A DNA stretch of 64,000 bases from Rhodanobacter sp. AS-Z3 (GCF_029224025.1 NZ_CP119392.1:767001-831000), one strand, 5' to 3'; positions 24,712 through 34,984 are shown, numbered from the stretch's first letter. Made by a program: numbers and translations. The notes: a model not told the origin generated them from the sequence alone.

Positions 24712-25197
24712 TCACAGAAGACCACGCTCCGCCATGCTGACGCACTCACTTCCCACCACGATGTGGTCAAGAATACGGACACCAATGAGCCTCAGTGCAT
24801 CACGAAGCTCGTGGGTGAGCATCCGATCGGCCGCACTGGGCTCGGCTATGCCACTGGGGTGGTTGTGCGCAAGGATTGCCGCACTGGCGTTGATGACCAG
24901 CGCCGCTCGCACCACTTCCCTGGGGTGAACACTCGCCCCATCGACGGTGCCGGTGAAAAGCTTCTGGCAATCGAGGATACGGTGGCGGTTGTCCAGCCAC
25001 AGGACGTGAAACTCTTCGTGCAGGAGCGCGCCCAAGCGCATACGCAGAAAGTCGCTGGCGTCCATCGGAGTGCCAATGCTCCCTTGACGTTCCAGCCGGC
25101 ACTTCAGGATAGCTTCGGCTGCGGCGAGTACGTCCTGTTCGGTGGTCTCGCCCGTGAGCTTGTAACGGGTGTGAGTCAAAGATTGCGCGAGTTGCAT
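24712..25197 (-). CDS. radC: RadC-family JAB/MPN domain protein
   Basis: 161 residues, only the JAB domain part of RadC. The metal-binding motif H111-N-H113-P-S-G ... P-S-x2-D124 is complete (AILAHNHPSGIAEPSAAD), with the paired Glu at E61/E62 (HEEFHVLWLD). Short RadC-like proteins of this length are common on integrative elements and plasmids and differ from full chromosomal RadC (about 225 residues), which carries an N-terminal HhH region. The biochemical role is unknown; the old radiation-repair link is doubtful. It converges with the PIN gene, 225 bases away. Confidence 0.88.
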   Translation of the reverse strand: MQLAQSLTHTRYKLTGETTEQDVLAAAEAILKCRLERQGSIGTPMDASDFLRMRLGALLHEEFHVLWLDNRHRILDCQKLFTGTVDGASVHPREVVRAALVINASAAILAHNHPSGIAEPSAADRMLTHELRDALRLIGVRILDHIVVGSECVSMAERGLL

Positions 25198-25222
25198 GAC
25201 GAACTCCTTAATGACGGCATAA

Positions 25223-25260
25223 ACGCATAGAGCCCGGCCGTGAGGCCGGGCTCTATGCGT
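25223..25260 (-). terminator. Perfect 17-bp hairpin upstream of radC
   Basis: Two arms of 17 bp (ACGCATAGAGCCCGGCC with its complement) around a GTGA loop, 26 bases before the radC start. On the minus strand it is followed by TTTATGCC. It could terminate minus-strand transcription from 25260 upwards, or act as a structured leader of radC. Confidence 0.55.
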
Positions 25261-25824
25261 GGGGGCTTGGGAAGATTAAGAAACGAACGGAGCCAAATAG
25301 AGGCAGTAACGACGTGGATGTCGGCAGCCGTAGCTTGATTGCGGCTTCGCAGGACGACGAAGGCAGCGTTGGAACAGGCGCCTGATGCGAGTCGCTTAGA
25401 GACCCAGATTTTCGATGACCTTCCCGCCGCGGTCGCTACCAGCAAACAAAAGGCTGGCACGCAATCGATAGCGAAGCTTGCGGCGCCAGCTCATGCGCGA
25501 GGACTCTCTACCGCTCTCCGTGGAGTGGTATAGATCTGAAAATAATTCCGATCGACAATTTGGATGCGTACGTCGACCAGGATGGTGACCATGCGAAAAT
25601 CTGCCGATTCCTAGAAAGTCCAGTGTCAACATGCTCGCCGAAGGCCGCTGGGGGCACGGCTCTCTCCACAACCTCTCACTTATGGACGGGAATCCAGAAG
25701 CTGCACGAATCTAATTTGATCGGACCCACATCTCGTCGGTTACCCTTGTAAGACGACCGTATAAACCGCCAAGCTGATATGCGCCCGGAAGGGCCTGATT
25801 GATGCGACTGACTTCGCAGGGGAA
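25261..25824. other. About 560 bases upstream of the large ATPase operon
   Basis: Contains the leader and promoter region for the plus-strand operon at 25825 and no clear gene. A minus-strand frame at 25396-25494 encodes 32 residues (MSWRRKLRYRLRASLLFAGS then a short tail), Arg-rich, with only a weak GAGAG-like site ahead; it is not called. The stretch is AT-richer than backbone. Confidence 0.35.
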
Positions 25825-27906
25825 GTGATGCATAAGTATCCTGAAGGATTGTTGGATTGGTCTGGAGACAGGGCCGGCGGCGTGAAGAAGCTCTTCTACA
25901 AGGGGAGTGGCCGCCCCTCCGGTGACGTGATCACGACAAGGTTGCTCAAGCGCCTATCCGTCTGGGCCCAGAACATAGCGAGCGGCAAGGAAGGCACGCC
26001 CAGAGCGGTGCTGTTGATCGGCGGGCCTGGCAACGGCAAGACCGAGGCTATCGAGTACACGATTCAGGAGCTTGATGCCGCGATGCAACTAGATGGGGCA
26101 CTGCGCGAGGAATTCGCAGCGCAGTATTCCGGGGAAGGCGACCTTACCCCGCGGCTCGTCCAAACTAACAAGACGCAGTTCCCGAAATGTAGCCGAATCT
26201 CGACAATCGCCCTCGTCCAAGATGGCTCCGAGGGCGAACAAGGAGATAGCGCCACTCCTGCGGAGCACGTGTGTAACGACATGCGCATGCTGCTGGAGGG
26301 GAATGAGGGATATGTCTACATGGCCTGCGTCAATCGTGGCGTACTGGATGATGCCTTGATCTTGTCCACTGAGCGGGGCGACTCCAAGGTGGTGGGATTG
26401 ATCAAGCAGGTAGTCCAATCCGCTTCATTGGTAGCCAAGGGGATAGCTTGTTGGCCTCTTGATGGTTACCCGGGCTTCGGGGTCTGGCCAATGGATGTGG
26501 AGTCGCTGGCCGAGGAGACAAATAGCGTTGCATCGGCCGCGCGACAAGTGCTCAATGTGGCTACGAGGGAAGAAATGTGGCCTGAATTCGCGAGCTGTGA
26601 GGCCGGCGACCATTGCCCGTTCTGCATCAACAGGAAATTACTCGCCGGTGAGCCCCATCGGTCCTCGTACATCCAGATACTGCGCTGGTTCGAGATTGCC
26701 AGCGGCAAGCGGTGGAACTTTCGGGATCTCTTTTCGCTAACGGCCTTCTTGCTAGCCGGCACGACTGAGTCGGCTGGCGTTGGCACTTACCACCCCTGCC
26801 GGTGGTCGGCATCGTTGCTGTCCCCCAAAGAGCGGGACCCGGTGAAAGCAGAGGCGAAGAGAGTGCGAGGCCTATTCAAGCTAGTTGCGGCCCAATACCA
26901 GCATGCATTGTTTGGAGCCTGGCCAGTGGAGAAGGCCTCAGCACTCAAGCGCGATATAAAAGAGTTGAAGGTGGATACGCAACCGGCGCTGGTTGCGCTG
27001 CAGCAGTTCCTCGCGTTGGACAAAAGAAAGGAATCAACATCTACATTGCGCACGCAGCTGGCTGGCATGGGCAGCTACCTGGACCCCGCCTTTGCGAGTC
27101 CCGCACTGGAAGTAGCCGTTAGCGCCAACACCACCATCAGGTTCGAGGACCTAGACCGACGCTTCAGCCTTTCAATTCAGGAGGCGCGGAGGTTCCTCCA
27201 GAAGTACCAATGCCTATCGTCGATCGAGATTGATCTCCTTAAAGCGCTAGAAGTTGCCGACGTGATGCTCTCGGACGAGTCCACCAGGCGCCGCAAGCCT
27301 GCGGTGGCCGAAAGGATTCAGGCATTCGTTAGGCTTATTGCATGTCGCATCGCCCGTCGATCCATCGGAGTCAGGTGCGGAATTACCAAGGACTCGGATG
27401 TCCTGGCTGAATTCAACCAAGTCCTCAATGGCGACGCGTCCGCGTTACAAGTGGCAACCCAGCAAGTCGAAGGGCTGCTCAACAGCAAAGATCGTCGTTT
27501 TGTCGTTAGCCTGAACACGACATTTGGCGAGCCGCTACCTCCCCCAGAACGCCGGGTGATACTGACGACTGACATACAAAGGGTTCGCCCCATGCCTCAA
27601 GTATTGGATGACAGCAGGCCAAGGTTTCCTGTTCGTTTTCTAAGCGTAGGGTCTGGCACCGCAGCACAACCAGTCGCCCTGACCTACGAATTGTTCAAGG
27701 CCACAACGTCCCTGCGGAAAGGAATGGTTCCTGCGTCGTTACCTCGATCCGTCGTCGCACTCCTAGATACCACCCGCGCAAAACTGGCTGGATCGGTAGT
27801 GCGCGATGAGGAGACACTCGAAGGAAGCAAGATCCACCTTGGTATACGGGATGACGTGATCGTGCGTAATTTCGGGACTTTCCTGATTCGCAAGGAGCAG
27901 GTCTGA
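25825..27906 (+). CDS. P-loop ATPase, first gene of a DptFGH-like operon (DptF-like)
   Basis: 693 residues. A clear Walker A, GGPGNGKT with K72 (VLLIGGPGNGKTEAIEYTIQEL), near the N-terminus marks an AAA-like ATPase. A cysteine cluster C258-x5-C264-x2-C267 (SCEAGDHCPFCINRKLL) probably binds a metal, Fe-S or zinc. The remainder matches no domain recognised. The GTG at 25825 and ATG at 25828 are both possible starts; GGGGAAG lies just ahead. The stop overlaps the next gene (TGATG). By size, order and ATPase type it resembles DptF, the restriction component of phosphorothioation systems, but this is inference and dnd genes are absent. Confidence 0.65.
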   Translation: MMHKYPEGLLDWSGDRAGGVKKLFYKGSGRPSGDVITTRLLKRLSVWAQNIASGKEGTPRAVLLIGGPGNGKTEAIEYTIQELDAAMQLDGALREEFAAQYSGEGDLTPRLVQTNKTQFPKCSRISTIALVQDGSEGEQGDSATPAEHVCNDMRMLLEGNEGYVYMACVNRGVLDDALILSTERGDSKVVGLIKQVVQSASLVAKGIACWPLDGYPGFGVWPMDVESLAEETNSVASAARQVLNVATREEMWPEFASCEAGDHCPFCINRKLLAGEPHRSSYIQILRWFEIASGKRWNFRDLFSLTAFLLAGTTESAGVGTYHPCRWSASLLSPKERDPVKAEAKRVRGLFKLVAAQYQHALFGAWPVEKASALKRDIKELKVDTQPALVALQQFLALDKRKESTSTLRTQLAGMGSYLDPAFASPALEVAVSANTTIRFEDLDRRFSLSIQEARRFLQKYQCLSSIEIDLLKALEVADVMLSDESTRRRKPAVAERIQAFVRLIACRIARRSIGVRCGITKDSDVLAEFNQVLNGDASALQVATQQVEGLLNSKDRRFVVSLNTTFGEPLPPPERRVILTTDIQRVRPMPQVLDDSRPRFPVRFLSVGSGTAAQPVALTYELFKATTSLRKGMVPASLPRSVVALLDTTRAKLAGSVVRDEETLEGSKIHLGIRDDVIVRNFGTFLIRKEQV

Positions 27907-29411
27907 TGTCAGAACAAGAGTTCCTCAAGGAGCCATGGGGGCAGGGCAAATCGCATCAAGCGTTCGAAAAGTCCATGTTCAATATCCGGCCGGCCCCGGA
28001 GTTCTCGACCGGCGAAGTAGTGTTGTCCTCGCTCTATCGAGCATCGGGCTTCAGGGATGTTTCTGAGAAACAAGTAAAGGGACTTGGTGACGAACTTAGC
28101 AAGGCTGCGGACAAAGCAAAAAAGAAGGACGCAACTGTCGGCGCGATCCAACCGGATACCTGGCGGACGGTTCTGGATCGACTCGTCCAGAGCCCCAAGG
28201 TTTCGCAGCAATCCTCGAAGCGGTTCATGTCGCTGTCCCCGGTTGTGCCGGATACAGCGCTTTATTCGGGCGCGGCTAGATTGAGCGGCAACCCTTGGAA
28301 TCCAGGCCAGCTCGTGAAGCGGATCGTGCAGATGGGGGCGTCTTCCGATGAGGCTGCCGCGAAAGCGTGGCAACACCTACATGAGGCACTGGATGTCGGC
28401 ACCACCGATGATGTATGGGCGCGCTGGCTTCAAGAGGAATTTGAGCTACGCCGGAAGGCGGGAGCGGAATGGCAGCCCACGGCATTGCCTGCGCTTGGCG
28501 GATTTCCACCGGCCGACCGATCGCGATTTCAATACCCTGCAAAGCAGTTCGTCGCCGATTTGGACGGAATCATCCAAGCCAAGCCTGCAATGACCCGACG
28601 CCAATGGATCAGCTTGCTGGAAGCGGTGCTACGGCTCGGCACCGTGAGCCATGTGCTTTGGCTGTGCGATGTAAACGACAGGATATGGAAGATTGCCCGT
28701 GCAGTGCTGGAAAGCGATGGCGCCAAGGTGCCAGTTTCCGAGGACGAAGTTGTATCCCAAGTGCTTTCGGTGAAGAAAAGGATGCTTTCCTTTGGCCATC
28801 CAGCGATTCCCATGCTTCGGGATTACACGTCCAAATATTTGTCCGCGCGACTCGGCTTGAATCGGGTGCTTTGGGCATTGGACGAGATGAAGATCCCGGT
28901 AGCCAATTTGGATTCCATATCAGGAATTCGTGCTTTTCTAACGACCGTTAAGGCTCGGCGGAAGGGACTGGTAGATGCAGGGGTTATCGAGTCACTCAAC
29001 GAACTGTCTGACCGTGAGACCCGCACCATAACCTGCAAGAAGGGGATTGGTGCCAATTTGATGGAGTTCGCCCAATACACACTCGGTCAGCGCCAGACGA
29101 TGGACGAAACCCTGCGGGGATACGATCAGGGATATTTCCTCAGGAAGCGCGGCGCGGCGCGAAATGCTGCATGGGTGCTTGCGCTCGGACCTGCATCAGT
29201 TCTCGCCATGACTCATTGTTGTCTACATGAGGTCAAGGGTCCGCGCTCGGTGCAGCGGCTTGCCAAGCATCTAGGGTCGTATGGGATCGAATTCGACCTT
29301 CATGGCTTGAACGATAGCGACCTTGGCCGCCAATTGCGCATGCTTGGCTTAGTGCTAGATAGCCCGGACGCCGAGAGTGGGATGCTGCTTGTCCCTCCTT
29401 TTGCAAACTGA
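27906..29411 (+). CDS. Unknown protein, second gene of the DptFGH-like operon (DptG-like position)
   Basis: 501 residues, no recognisable catalytic motif or membrane segment. The N-terminal part includes an unusually lysine-rich stretch (SKAADKAKKKDATVG, about residues 66-80). The C-terminal region ends with a helix-turn-helix-like segment (RSVQRLAKHLGSYGIEFDLHGLNDSDLGRQLRMLGLVLDS). It overlaps its upstream neighbour by one base and is followed 12 bases later by the 1840-residue gene, so it sits in the middle slot, where DptG is found in dpt operons. The protein could bridge the two ATPases or bind DNA. The match to DptG is positional only. Confidence 0.6.
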   Translation: MSEQEFLKEPWGQGKSHQAFEKSMFNIRPAPEFSTGEVVLSSLYRASGFRDVSEKQVKGLGDELSKAADKAKKKDATVGAIQPDTWRTVLDRLVQSPKVSQQSSKRFMSLSPVVPDTALYSGAARLSGNPWNPGQLVKRIVQMGASSDEAAAKAWQHLHEALDVGTTDDVWARWLQEEFELRRKAGAEWQPTALPALGGFPPADRSRFQYPAKQFVADLDGIIQAKPAMTRRQWISLLEAVLRLGTVSHVLWLCDVNDRIWKIARAVLESDGAKVPVSEDEVVSQVLSVKKRMLSFGHPAIPMLRDYTSKYLSARLGLNRVLWALDEMKIPVANLDSISGIRAFLTTVKARRKGLVDAGVIESLNELSDRETRTITCKKGIGANLMEFAQYTLGQRQTMDETLRGYDQGYFLRKRGAARNAAWVLALGPASVLAMTHCCLHEVKGPRSVQRLAKHLGSYGIEFDLHGLNDSDLGRQLRMLGLVLDSPDAESGMLLVPPFAN

Positions 29412-29423
29412 AGTGGTGGTCTC

Positions 29424-32400
29424 TTGAGCAAACTCGCACACGCAATGGCAACTTGGGTCAAGGATCGGATGGCCACGGAGATTCTATCGCTCTCCGATGG
29501 AAGTCGCGAATGCCGGGCCGTGTTCTGCGCCCCGCCGGCAATCATGCTCAGGGAAGTGTTCGAGTTACTTGCGGGCGATGGTCACCTGCTTGAGGCGATG
29601 ACGACCGATGACACGAGAATTTCCTACCCCGTGGTGCTCCAAGTCGAGGACGTCCCAGACGGTTCCCTCGTAGCCGGGGTTGGCCAGTCGGGCCTTTGTT
29701 CATTCCACGGCTTGGCGAGTATCCGAAATGCCCCTGGCTGCGGGACCTTCCTCACGCTGATTGCACCCGACGGGCAAATAAGCGACACGCATGAATCCAC
29801 CCGCAAGGCATTTGGTGTCGCTGCTATAGCCCATAAGGGCGGCACCCCTATTTCCACTTGGTGGCATGACCCATTTGTCCAGGAAATGGTGGAAAAGGGC
29901 CTTGGGGATGGCGATTCCATGCAATTGGACCAGGCGACGCGACTGGTCCACGAGGCCGTCGTCGCAGCGGATGCCGCCAGCCAGCATGAAGTAAGCAGGA
30001 GCGGGGCATGGAAGGTGATCGAGGGACTGTGGGAACTGCGTGATTCCGGCATGGCCTTGGATGCTCGTATCAGTCTTGCTGCAGGGTTTCCTCTTTCCGA
30101 GGATGGTCAGGTGGATGCAGATCGCAAGTCATCCGTGCTTGACGCGCTGGTCGACAAGTTCGAAAGCGTGAATCTGGGAACTGGCATTGAGCAGCTAAAA
30201 GCTCGCGCAAGGGATGAAGCGGAGTCGGAAAGTCTGGATGCATTCCTAGCGCACATTCGCCGCAAGTGCGAAGTGGTCACGGCCCTCAAGCGGTCAATGC
30301 CTTATTTCTACGCGCCGGATGACATTGAGCCCCCACCTGCATGGTGGAAGGCACTAACGTTGCAGCGATGGGAGTCGCTGCTAGAGGAGGATGCGCCCAA
30401 CGCCGAAATTGAGGTTTCGTGCGCGAACCCGCTAGCCATCCAAATGAAGGGCTTTGCGCCCGTGGTAAAGGATGTAGCCCGCATTCGGATACACGTGCGG
30501 TTGCCCGAGGATGCTGAAGTGCCTCAGGTCCGTGTGACACGGGAAGGCCCGGGTGGCGTAGGCAACAGGAGGGAGTGGATCCTATCCGGCAAAGGCGAAT
30601 TGGAACTAGAGGATGACTCGATTCCCCTGCACAAATCGCCGGTGAAATATGCCGTAGAGGCCATCGGTCTCGATACAAGGAAGGCCACGCTCAAACTGAT
30701 CTCACTCGCTACGTGGGAACCTGGCCTGATCGTTTTCTCAAGGACGGCTACGAAGGGAAAAGTTCCGAAGCTCACCCCCGGAAAGCCCATTGAGACAACC
30801 TTGGAAATGTCTGGGACAGGGCGCCACTATCTGGACATCTATGCCCGGCCGGGCGTGGAAATAGCTTCCATGGAGGCTCTAGGCAGCAGCCAGGATGAAG
30901 ACATCGAGCCGGTCCGGATCGGCCGCGTGTCCGAACATGAGTACGGCATGGAGGTAGAAGCAGGCGGGGAGAGGTTCTACGAATTCGATGTAGTCAACAC
31001 AAGTACTTCCAAGAAGGAGAAGTTCCGGATTTACCTGTTGGCGAACGAATCGGCGGCCGAGGAATGCACCAGTTACTTCGAGTTCCACTTGGCACGAAAT
31101 TCCCGGCGTGAGAGCGGGCGATTGCCCAGGGCAGTGCATGCGAACAGCCAAGCGCGAAGCGCTCAGCTACAGGGGTGGATGCTCGACGAGTCGTGCGTAG
31201 CGCGCTCGTACTATCCCTTCGTGCTTGCCGCAGACTATGCATCTGAATGGCGGCGACGTGATTGGTCCTCGCCAGAAGAAACCATCTTCTCTGCGGCTAG
31301 GTTCTTGAACGACCCCCGGCCTGCCCCAGCTGATATGCAGCCGCCGATGTCGTTTACTACGGCAAGGCAGGCAATTGCAGCCAAAGTTCGCGGTGTGGAA
31401 GGGAATGACTTGATCGAATCCGCCAACCTCGGCGAATTGTTGGTGACGGACAAGGAGTTCGAATCGGCGGTTGACGCCTATATTCGGTCGTACCTGGATT
31501 GGCTGTCTTCATCCCCGGCGGAGGCATGCTGGTGTGATATCGGCTTGGTCATTGAGTTGGAGAGCGATGGTGAGACCCTCGCGCAGGTGCCAAACGCAAT
31601 CATAGTTTCACCGCTCCACCCCATCCGGCTTGCCTGGCAATGCCTCGCGCAACGCGCAATGTACCTTGCATCCAGAAAGTTACCATGCCCGGCGGCAAGC
31701 ATCATGGACCCTGATTGCGTGCCGGATACCATTGTTCTGCCATTGCGAGATGCCACCGGTGGCACGAACGATGTCACGTATTTTTCCGTTGAATGCAGTT
31801 CTGATTATTGGAGCATCCTTTGGAATACCAGCCGTCTGGACAAATTGGCGAAGCTCGGGGCATCGGCCCCGCTTGACCGCGAAATGGGCCTTCTGGTGGG
31901 TGGCATTTCCAGTGGCTTCAGCGTCTCCCAAGTCCATCGCGCAATGGACGATGTCTGCGAGATGCTGGTGGCGAAGCCTGTCATCGGGGTGCTGGTTTCC
32001 AGTGCGGCCGGGCAAAATAACGCCTGCAACGAAGGCATCCTGTCCTGGGGACGAAAGCATTTCTCCGAAGATGGGAGTGACCTTCAACACGCACTACGCA
32101 TTGGTGCCAGCGAGGTCCATATATTCGACGAGCGTGGCGAGGACGTGCGCCCGGATGATGCGGAAATCTCGAACCTTGCCGAAGATACCTCCAATGCCGT
32201 CCAGTGGTACTCGGCTCCCGAGTCCACCGATTCACACGACCTCGCCATCATTGCCCAGTTGGAGACATCCAATGCAGCAGCGCTGCCAACGAGGTTGACC
32301 TCACCCCTCGGGGTGGGGGGATTGGTACGGGCCAGGATTCGAGAACAGCAAAGGACTGGCGGCGGCCAGTTCCTGTGCGAGTCGCGGATTGCTGGCCCCG

Positions 32401-34946
32401 CGCGCGTTTCCGGTGATGGCATTGCCGACAATACTGCCAAGGCAATCGCAAGGCTCGAAGGCTGGGCATCCAGTCCGATGGGATATGTCTTCGCCCCAAG
32501 CATCAATGCGGTCAAGAAGGCGCTGGACAAGGCTGAATTTGCGGCCGTTTCATCGTCTGCGGTGGATACGGCCTGCTTTCTCGGCAACTGGCTTGAAGGC
32601 ACTTACTTGTGGGACTACGAGCTGCCCTCGTATTCAGGCAGGTCCGGCGATAGCAATGGGTACTACCTGCTCTCTCGCATCAAACCGCTTGACCTTGAAA
32701 CGATGAAGATCGTCCTTCAGCGACTGCCAGACTGCAGCACCCTCCCGCAGGAAGAATTGTCCGCCATCGTCCAGGAAGTGGCGCGACGCGGCATACCAAC
32801 CGTGCGCGGCTTGTCCGCTGGAAATTCGGGCGCCGCGGGTGACCTTGGGTTGTTCGTTGCCACGCGCCTACTTCAAGATAGCTTCAGGGGATCCGGCGCG
32901 AATGATGGCCTGCTGCAACCTTGGGTGGAGAATGCAGGTGAACATCAAATTACCTTGGTCATTCCCGTTGACCCGTTCCAACGATACCTAGAGGATCTGG
33001 GCAAGGCTATCAAGAAGCCCACCATGCATCGCCCGGATCTAGTCGTGGTCGGACTGTTGATCAGTGACTCATCGGTCAGGTGCAAATTGACCCCGATAGA
33101 GGTGAAGAATCGCAGCGGAAATGCACAAATGACATCTGCGTTGCGCTTGGATGCCTTGTCACAGGCAAAATCCCTCTCCGCACTGTTGCAGACGCTACGC
33201 CAGACATATACCGACGATCAAGAGATGTTGCTCTGGCGGTTGGCCTACCAGAACCTGCTTAATTCGATGATTGGCTATGGCTTTCGCGTCTACAGCCAGC
33301 ATCTGGCCGAAGGTGGCCGTGCGTCCATATGGTCAGGCCTGCAATCAAAGGTCATGGAGGCCGTCCTTTCCTCCGAAATGGTTGTAGAAGTGGATGAGGC
33401 TGGGCGGCTTATCGTGATCGATGGGTCCGCCGTTAGCGGCCCTCGCGACACGGACGGTGATGGTTTCCGGGAGACCATTGAGCTTTCGCAGGCCGATGCG
33501 AGTTTGATCGTCCAAGGGAAGACCGGTGCTCTTTACAAATCGATGAAGGAAAGTTTGGCTGACTGGGCTCTACTCCCCTCGACAAAAGCCTTGGAAGTCG
33601 TAGTACCGATAGTCGTAGCACCGATAGAAGCCATATTCACCGATGCAACGAACGCTTCGGCTGCTACGACGACGGCTACGGGGCAAGAGGGACCTATGGG
33701 AGAACCACAGGCAGAAGTCGTTTCCGCCGTGGGAACCCTGAAGCTGGTACAGGACGACAAGGATATTGTCCCAGTAATGCCATCGGAAGCTCCGGCCACT
33801 GAAGATGGCTCCGCACAGACAGGTTTGAATCTAAGGGTCGGGGAGGCACTGGACAGTTTTCAGACTCACATTCGCCACCTCAACCTTGGTAGTACCGCCC
33901 TTAACCAGATGAACATGGGCGTAGTTGGTGACCTTGGCACCGGGAAGACGCAACTTCTAAAATCACTTGTGTTCCAAATCGCAGATGGCGAAACAGGGAA
34001 CAGGGGCATCAAACCCAATGTCCTCATCTTCGACTACAAAAAGGACTACAGCACCGAGGATTTCGTTCAGGCCACTGGCGCGCGCGTCATCAGGCCACAA
34101 CAACTGCCCTTGAACTTGTTCGATCTCTCGGCCTCCTCGCAAGCCATAACCCCTTGGCTGGAACGCTACCGTTTCTTTGCAGACGTATTGGACAAGATCT
34201 ACCCCGGCATCGGGCCAGTGCAGCGTGATAGGTTGAAGAACGCCATCAGGGATGCCTACAAGGGATACGCGGACGGAGCCTATCCGACTATCCATGATGT
34301 CCACCGGAATTACGTGGCCGCATTGAAAGGCGGGGCGGACTCTCTTTCCGGCATCCTTGGCGACATCGTTGACATGGACCTGTTCGCTGAGGATCAGGCT
34401 TCGATCGTGGGGCCTGACGAGTTCCTGAAAGGCGTGGTTGTGATTGCCTTGAATGACCTCGGCCAGGATGACCGGACGAAGAGCATGCTCGTAGCGATCA
34501 TGCTCAACGTGTTCTACGAGCGCATGCTCAGGATCCCAAAGCGCCCATTCCTGGGAAAGAACGGGGATATGCGCGTCGTGGATTCAATGTTGCTCGTGGA
34601 CGAGGCAGACAACATCATGCAATACGAGTTTGATGTGCTGCGCAAGGTATTGCTGCAAGGCCGCGAATTCGGCGTGGGCGTAATCTTGGCCTCCCAATAC
34701 TTGAGTCACTTCAAGGCCGGAGCCACGGATTACCGCGAGATGCTTCTGACGTGGTTCCTGCACAAGGTGCCGAACATTTCCGCAAAGGACCTAGGTCCAT
34801 TGGGCTTGAATGATCCATCTGCCTTGCAGCAAGTTGCGGAGCGCATCAAGGTTCTGGGCTTGCACGAGTGCTTCTACAAGACGCATGACGTGGCCGGGGA
34901 GTTCATCAAGGGATCGCCGTTCTACCGCCGGAACGAGTGGAGCTAA
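29424..34946 (+). CDS. 1840-aa HerA/FtsK-type ATPase with PD-(D/E)XK-like motif (DptH-like)
   Basis: Very large protein with two recognisable parts. Residues about 1203-1230 contain RPD1205LVVVG ... LTPIE1226-V-K1228NRSG, the pattern of a PD-(D/E)XK nuclease. The C-terminal ~370 residues are a HerA/FtsK-type motor with Walker A GDLGTGKT (1502-1509) and Walker B MLLVDEADNI (D1726/E1727), then LLQGREFGVGVILASQ. The first ~1200 residues match no domain recognised; one segment, AIIVSPLHPIRLAWQ, recurs in similar defence ATPases. The start is a TTG at 29424 or an ATG seven codons later. Third in an operon with the 693- and 501-residue genes. Its length and ATPase type match DptH, so it is probably the motor-nuclease of a restriction-like complex. 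Nuclease activity is inferred. Confidence 0.7.
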   Translation: MSKLAHAMATWVKDRMATEILSLSDGSRECRAVFCAPPAIMLREVFELLAGDGHLLEAMTTDDTRISYPVVLQVEDVPDGSLVAGVGQSGLCSFHGLASIRNAPGCGTFLTLIAPDGQISDTHESTRKAFGVAAIAHKGGTPISTWWHDPFVQEMVEKGLGDGDSMQLDQATRLVHEAVVAADAASQHEVSRSGAWKVIEGLWELRDSGMALDARISLAAGFPLSEDGQVDADRKSSVLDALVDKFESVNLGTGIEQLKARARDEAESESLDAFLAHIRRKCEVVTALKRSMPYFYAPDDIEPPPAWWKALTLQRWESLLEEDAPNAEIEVSCANPLAIQMKGFAPVVKDVARIRIHVRLPEDAEVPQVRVTREGPGGVGNRREWILSGKGELELEDDSIPLHKSPVKYAVEAIGLDTRKATLKLISLATWEPGLIVFSRTATKGKVPKLTPGKPIETTLEMSGTGRHYLDIYARPGVEIASMEALGSSQDEDIEPVRIGRVSEHEYGMEVEAGGERFYEFDVVNTSTSKKEKFRIYLLANESAAEECTSYFEFHLARNSRRESGRLPRAVHANSQARSAQLQGWMLDESCVARSYYPFVLAADYASEWRRRDWSSPEETIFSAARFLNDPRPAPADMQPPMSFTTARQAIAAKVRGVEGNDLIESANLGELLVTDKEFESAVDAYIRSYLDWLSSSPAEACWCDIGLVIELESDGETLAQVPNAIIVSPLHPIRLAWQCLAQRAMYLASRKLPCPAASIMDPDCVPDTIVLPLRDATGGTNDVTYFSVECSSDYWSILWNTSRLDKLAKLGASAPLDREMGLLVGGISSGFSVSQVHRAMDDVCEMLVAKPVIGVLVSSAAGQNNACNEGILSWGRKHFSEDGSDLQHALRIGASEVHIFDERGEDVRPDDAEISNLAEDTSNAVQWYSAPESTDSHDLAIIAQLETSNAAALPTRLTSPLGVGGLVRARIREQQRTGGGQFLCESRIAGPARVSGDGIADNTAKAIARLEGWASSPMGYVFAPSINAVKKALDKAEFAAVSSSAVDTACFLGNWLEGTYLWDYELPSYSGRSGDSNGYYLLSRIKPLDLETMKIVLQRLPDCSTLPQEELSAIVQEVARRGIPTVRGLSAGNSGAAGDLGLFVATRLLQDSFRGSGANDGLLQPWVENAGEHQITLVIPVDPFQRYLEDLGKAIKKPTMHRPDLVVVGLLISDSSVRCKLTPIEVKNRSGNAQMTSALRLDALSQAKSLSALLQTLRQTYTDDQEMLLWRLAYQNLLNSMIGYGFRVYSQHLAEGGRASIWSGLQSKVMEAVLSSEMVVEVDEAGRLIVIDGSAVSGPRDTDGDGFRETIELSQADASLIVQGKTGALYKSMKESLADWALLPSTKALEVVVPIVVAPIEAIFTDATNASAATTTATGQEGPMGEPQAEVVSAVGTLKLVQDDKDIVPVMPSEAPATEDGSAQTGLNLRVGEALDSFQTHIRHLNLGSTALNQMNMGVVGDLGTGKTQLLKSLVFQIADGETGNRGIKPNVLIFDYKKDYSTEDFVQATGARVIRPQQLPLNLFDLSASSQAITPWLERYRFFADVLDKIYPGIGPVQRDRLKNAIRDAYKGYADGAYPTIHDVHRNYVAALKGGADSLSGILGDIVDMDLFAEDQASIVGPDEFLKGVVVIALNDLGQDDRTKSMLVAIMLNVFYERMLRIPKRPFLGKNGDMRVVDSMLLVDEADNIMQYEFDVLRKVLLQGREFGVGVILASQYLSHFKAGATDYREMLLTWFLHKVPNISAKDLGPLGLNDPSALQQVAERIKVLGLHECFYKTHDVAGEFIKGSPFYRRNEWS

Positions 34947-34984
34947 ACGTCATTCGAACTCAGGCGCGCACTTACTAGGCCCTC

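Noticed and set aside
25396..25494. 32-residue Arg-rich minus-strand peptide
   Set aside because: Only a weak ribosome binding site and no hydrophobic or domain signal; not enough to call it a gene.
25825..34946. Calling the operon dptF, dptG, dptH outright
   Set aside because: Only order, size and ATPase type agree; no dnd or ssp genes are in the window and no sequence comparison could be run.
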